A DNA stretch of 21,718 nt from contig JAENJC010000002.1 of the NCBI GenBank assembly GCA_016844545.1, forward strand, positions 1-21,718, given 5' to 3'. Of this stretch, positions 21,036 to 21,718 are shown piece after piece. Both the position numbers and the translations under genes were made by a program. Origin of the DNA: Deltaproteobacteria bacterium. Lineage in GTDB: Bacteria; Desulfobacterota; JAENJC01. The notes under the pieces were generated by a model. The model had not been told where the DNA came from. It did no database searches and saw only the letters and a program-made list of their open reading frames with translations. Each line of letters opens with the position of its first letter. Position 1 is the stretch's first letter.

Positions 21036-21718
21036 ATGAAGAGAAGTTTCAAGCCTATAGATCTCAAGAATATAGAGACTTATTCTATTAAGAACAGGAA
21101 GAGCAAGGTAGACGTCAAAGACCTGGGAAGCCCTTACCAGAAGGGCTCTTCCTTTTCCGATTTTGTTAATACCCTCCCCAACATCCTGGCAGCCAAGGAC
21201 ATTAATGAAGTGGCTGAAAGTGTAGTCACGGCTTACAAGGCAAAAAAAGTTGTGGCAATAGGGATGGGGGCCCATGTAATAAAGGTAGGCCTTGGGCCGA
21301 TTATTATAGAGATGATGGAGAGGGGGATAATAACATCTATCGCTATGAATGGGGCAGGGATAGTCCATGACTCCGAGCTTGCGATGATAGGACAGACATC
21401 TGAAGATGTGGCGGCGGAGCTTAAGGGTGGTGCCTTCGGCATGGCTGAGGAGACCGGAAGGGTACTGAACGAGGCCATAAAGGAAGGGGTGAAAAATGGG
21501 CATGGGATTGGCCATGCTGTTGGAGAGAGACTTATAAAGGAAAAATTCCCATATAACAACAAGAGTATCCTTGCGGCAGGGGCAAGACTCGACATCCCTG
21601 TTACTGTCCACGTGGCTGTGGGGACCGACATAATCCATATGAGTCCGCACTGCAGCGGCGCAGCCGTTGGAGAGGGAAGCCATACAGACTTCAAGATATT
21701 CTCATCCGTTGTCTCAAA
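21036..21718 (+). CDS. Conserved protein, possibly deoxyhypusine-synthase-like (C-terminus cut by window edge)
   Basis: An open frame from ATG 21036 (AAAGG about 5 nt upstream) runs off the window, giving at least 227 residues. The N-terminus is MKRSFKPIDLKNIETYSIK. A Rossmann-like segment VVAIGMGAHVIKVGLGPIIIEMMERGIITSIAMNGAGIVHDSELA follows, then a helical part and AAGARLDIPVTVHVAVGTDIIHM with SPHCSGAAVGEGSHTDFKIFSSVV. The layout of a nucleotide-binding strand, IAMNGAGIVHD and a late G-T-D-I-x-H-M-x-P motif recalls the deoxyhypusine synthase superfamily, which in bacteria has members of unclear function such as homospermidine-synthase-like enzymes. The assignment is tentative. No signal peptide. 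Linked to the uspA gene by a 21-nt gap. Confidence 0.65.
   Translation, partial: MKRSFKPIDLKNIETYSIKNRKSKVDVKDLGSPYQKGSSFSDFVNTLPNILAAKDINEVAESVVTAYKAKKVVAIGMGAHVIKVGLGPIIIEMMERGIITSIAMNGAGIVHDSELAMIGQTSEDVAAELKGGAFGMAEETGRVLNEAIKEGVKNGHGIGHAVGERLIKEKFPYNNKSILAAGARLDIPVTVHVAVGTDIIHMSPHCSGAAVGEGSHTDFKIFSSVVS

Noticed and set aside
20655..21683. 342-codon minus-strand frame over uspA and the following gene
   Set aside because: Its His/Tyr/Cys-rich product is typical of an antisense shadow; the plus-strand frames have ribosome-binding sites and conserved motifs.

Overview
The window comes from a Gram-negative bacterium with an outer membrane: it carries LptF/LptG, Sec signal peptides on c-type cytochromes and a lipoprotein. 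The organism is probably an anaerobic or microaerobic nitrate/nitrite-respiring chemotroph. Moderate GC, dense operons, a CcsA/HemX-type cytochrome assembly gene beside siroheme and tetrapyrrole genes, and queH all fit Nitrospirota or a neighbouring deep lineage. That placement is an inference from gene content and style, not a demonstrated phylogeny.

Region 1 (1-3289, minus strand) is a nitrogen-oxide control module: an FNR/CRP-family regulator, then a NarX-like membrane kinase overlapping it by 4 nt, then a NarL-like response regulator that is cut by the window edge. A 14-bp palindrome lies just upstream of the regulator gene.

Region 2 (3770-12692, plus strand) is a near-complete cytochrome cd1 nitrite reductase (nir) locus. 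In order it holds a secreted four-helix-bundle protein, a P460-like c-type cytochrome, two siroheme decarboxylase subunits (NirL-like and NirD-like), a diheme cytochrome c in the NirC position, the NirF lipoprotein, NirS, NirN and the radical-SAM enzyme NirJ. Together these make heme d1 from siroheme, export or finish it, and reduce nitrite to NO. No NirE (SUMT) is present. Rho-independent terminators divide the locus into several expression units: one after the P460-like gene and one between nirS and nirN.

Region 3 (12674-18132, minus strand) runs convergently. It contains a thioredoxin-fold protein and queH, then an orphan sensor kinase, precorrin-2 dehydrogenase, a CcsA/HemX-like membrane protein and hemA. 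hemA feeds tetrapyrrole synthesis, and the dehydrogenase leads to siroheme, the substrate of the nir decarboxylases. nirJ and hemA overlap tail to tail by 19 bp.

Region 4 (18228-21718, plus strand) has lptF, a broken lptG, a universal stress protein and a partial gene that may encode a deoxyhypusine-synthase-like protein.

The most unusual structural signal is a family of 7-bp-periodic repeats. It fills the nirN-nirJ gap and the ccsA-hemA gap, and a short copy lies inside the coding sequence of the sensor kinase. Other points for follow-up are a Cys in place of the expected Met heme ligand in the NirC-like cytochrome, an altered cysteine set in the FNR-like regulator, an ideal ribosome-binding site heading a tiny ORF in the nirS leader, the two uncharacterised secreted proteins at the head of the locus, and the lptG lesion.
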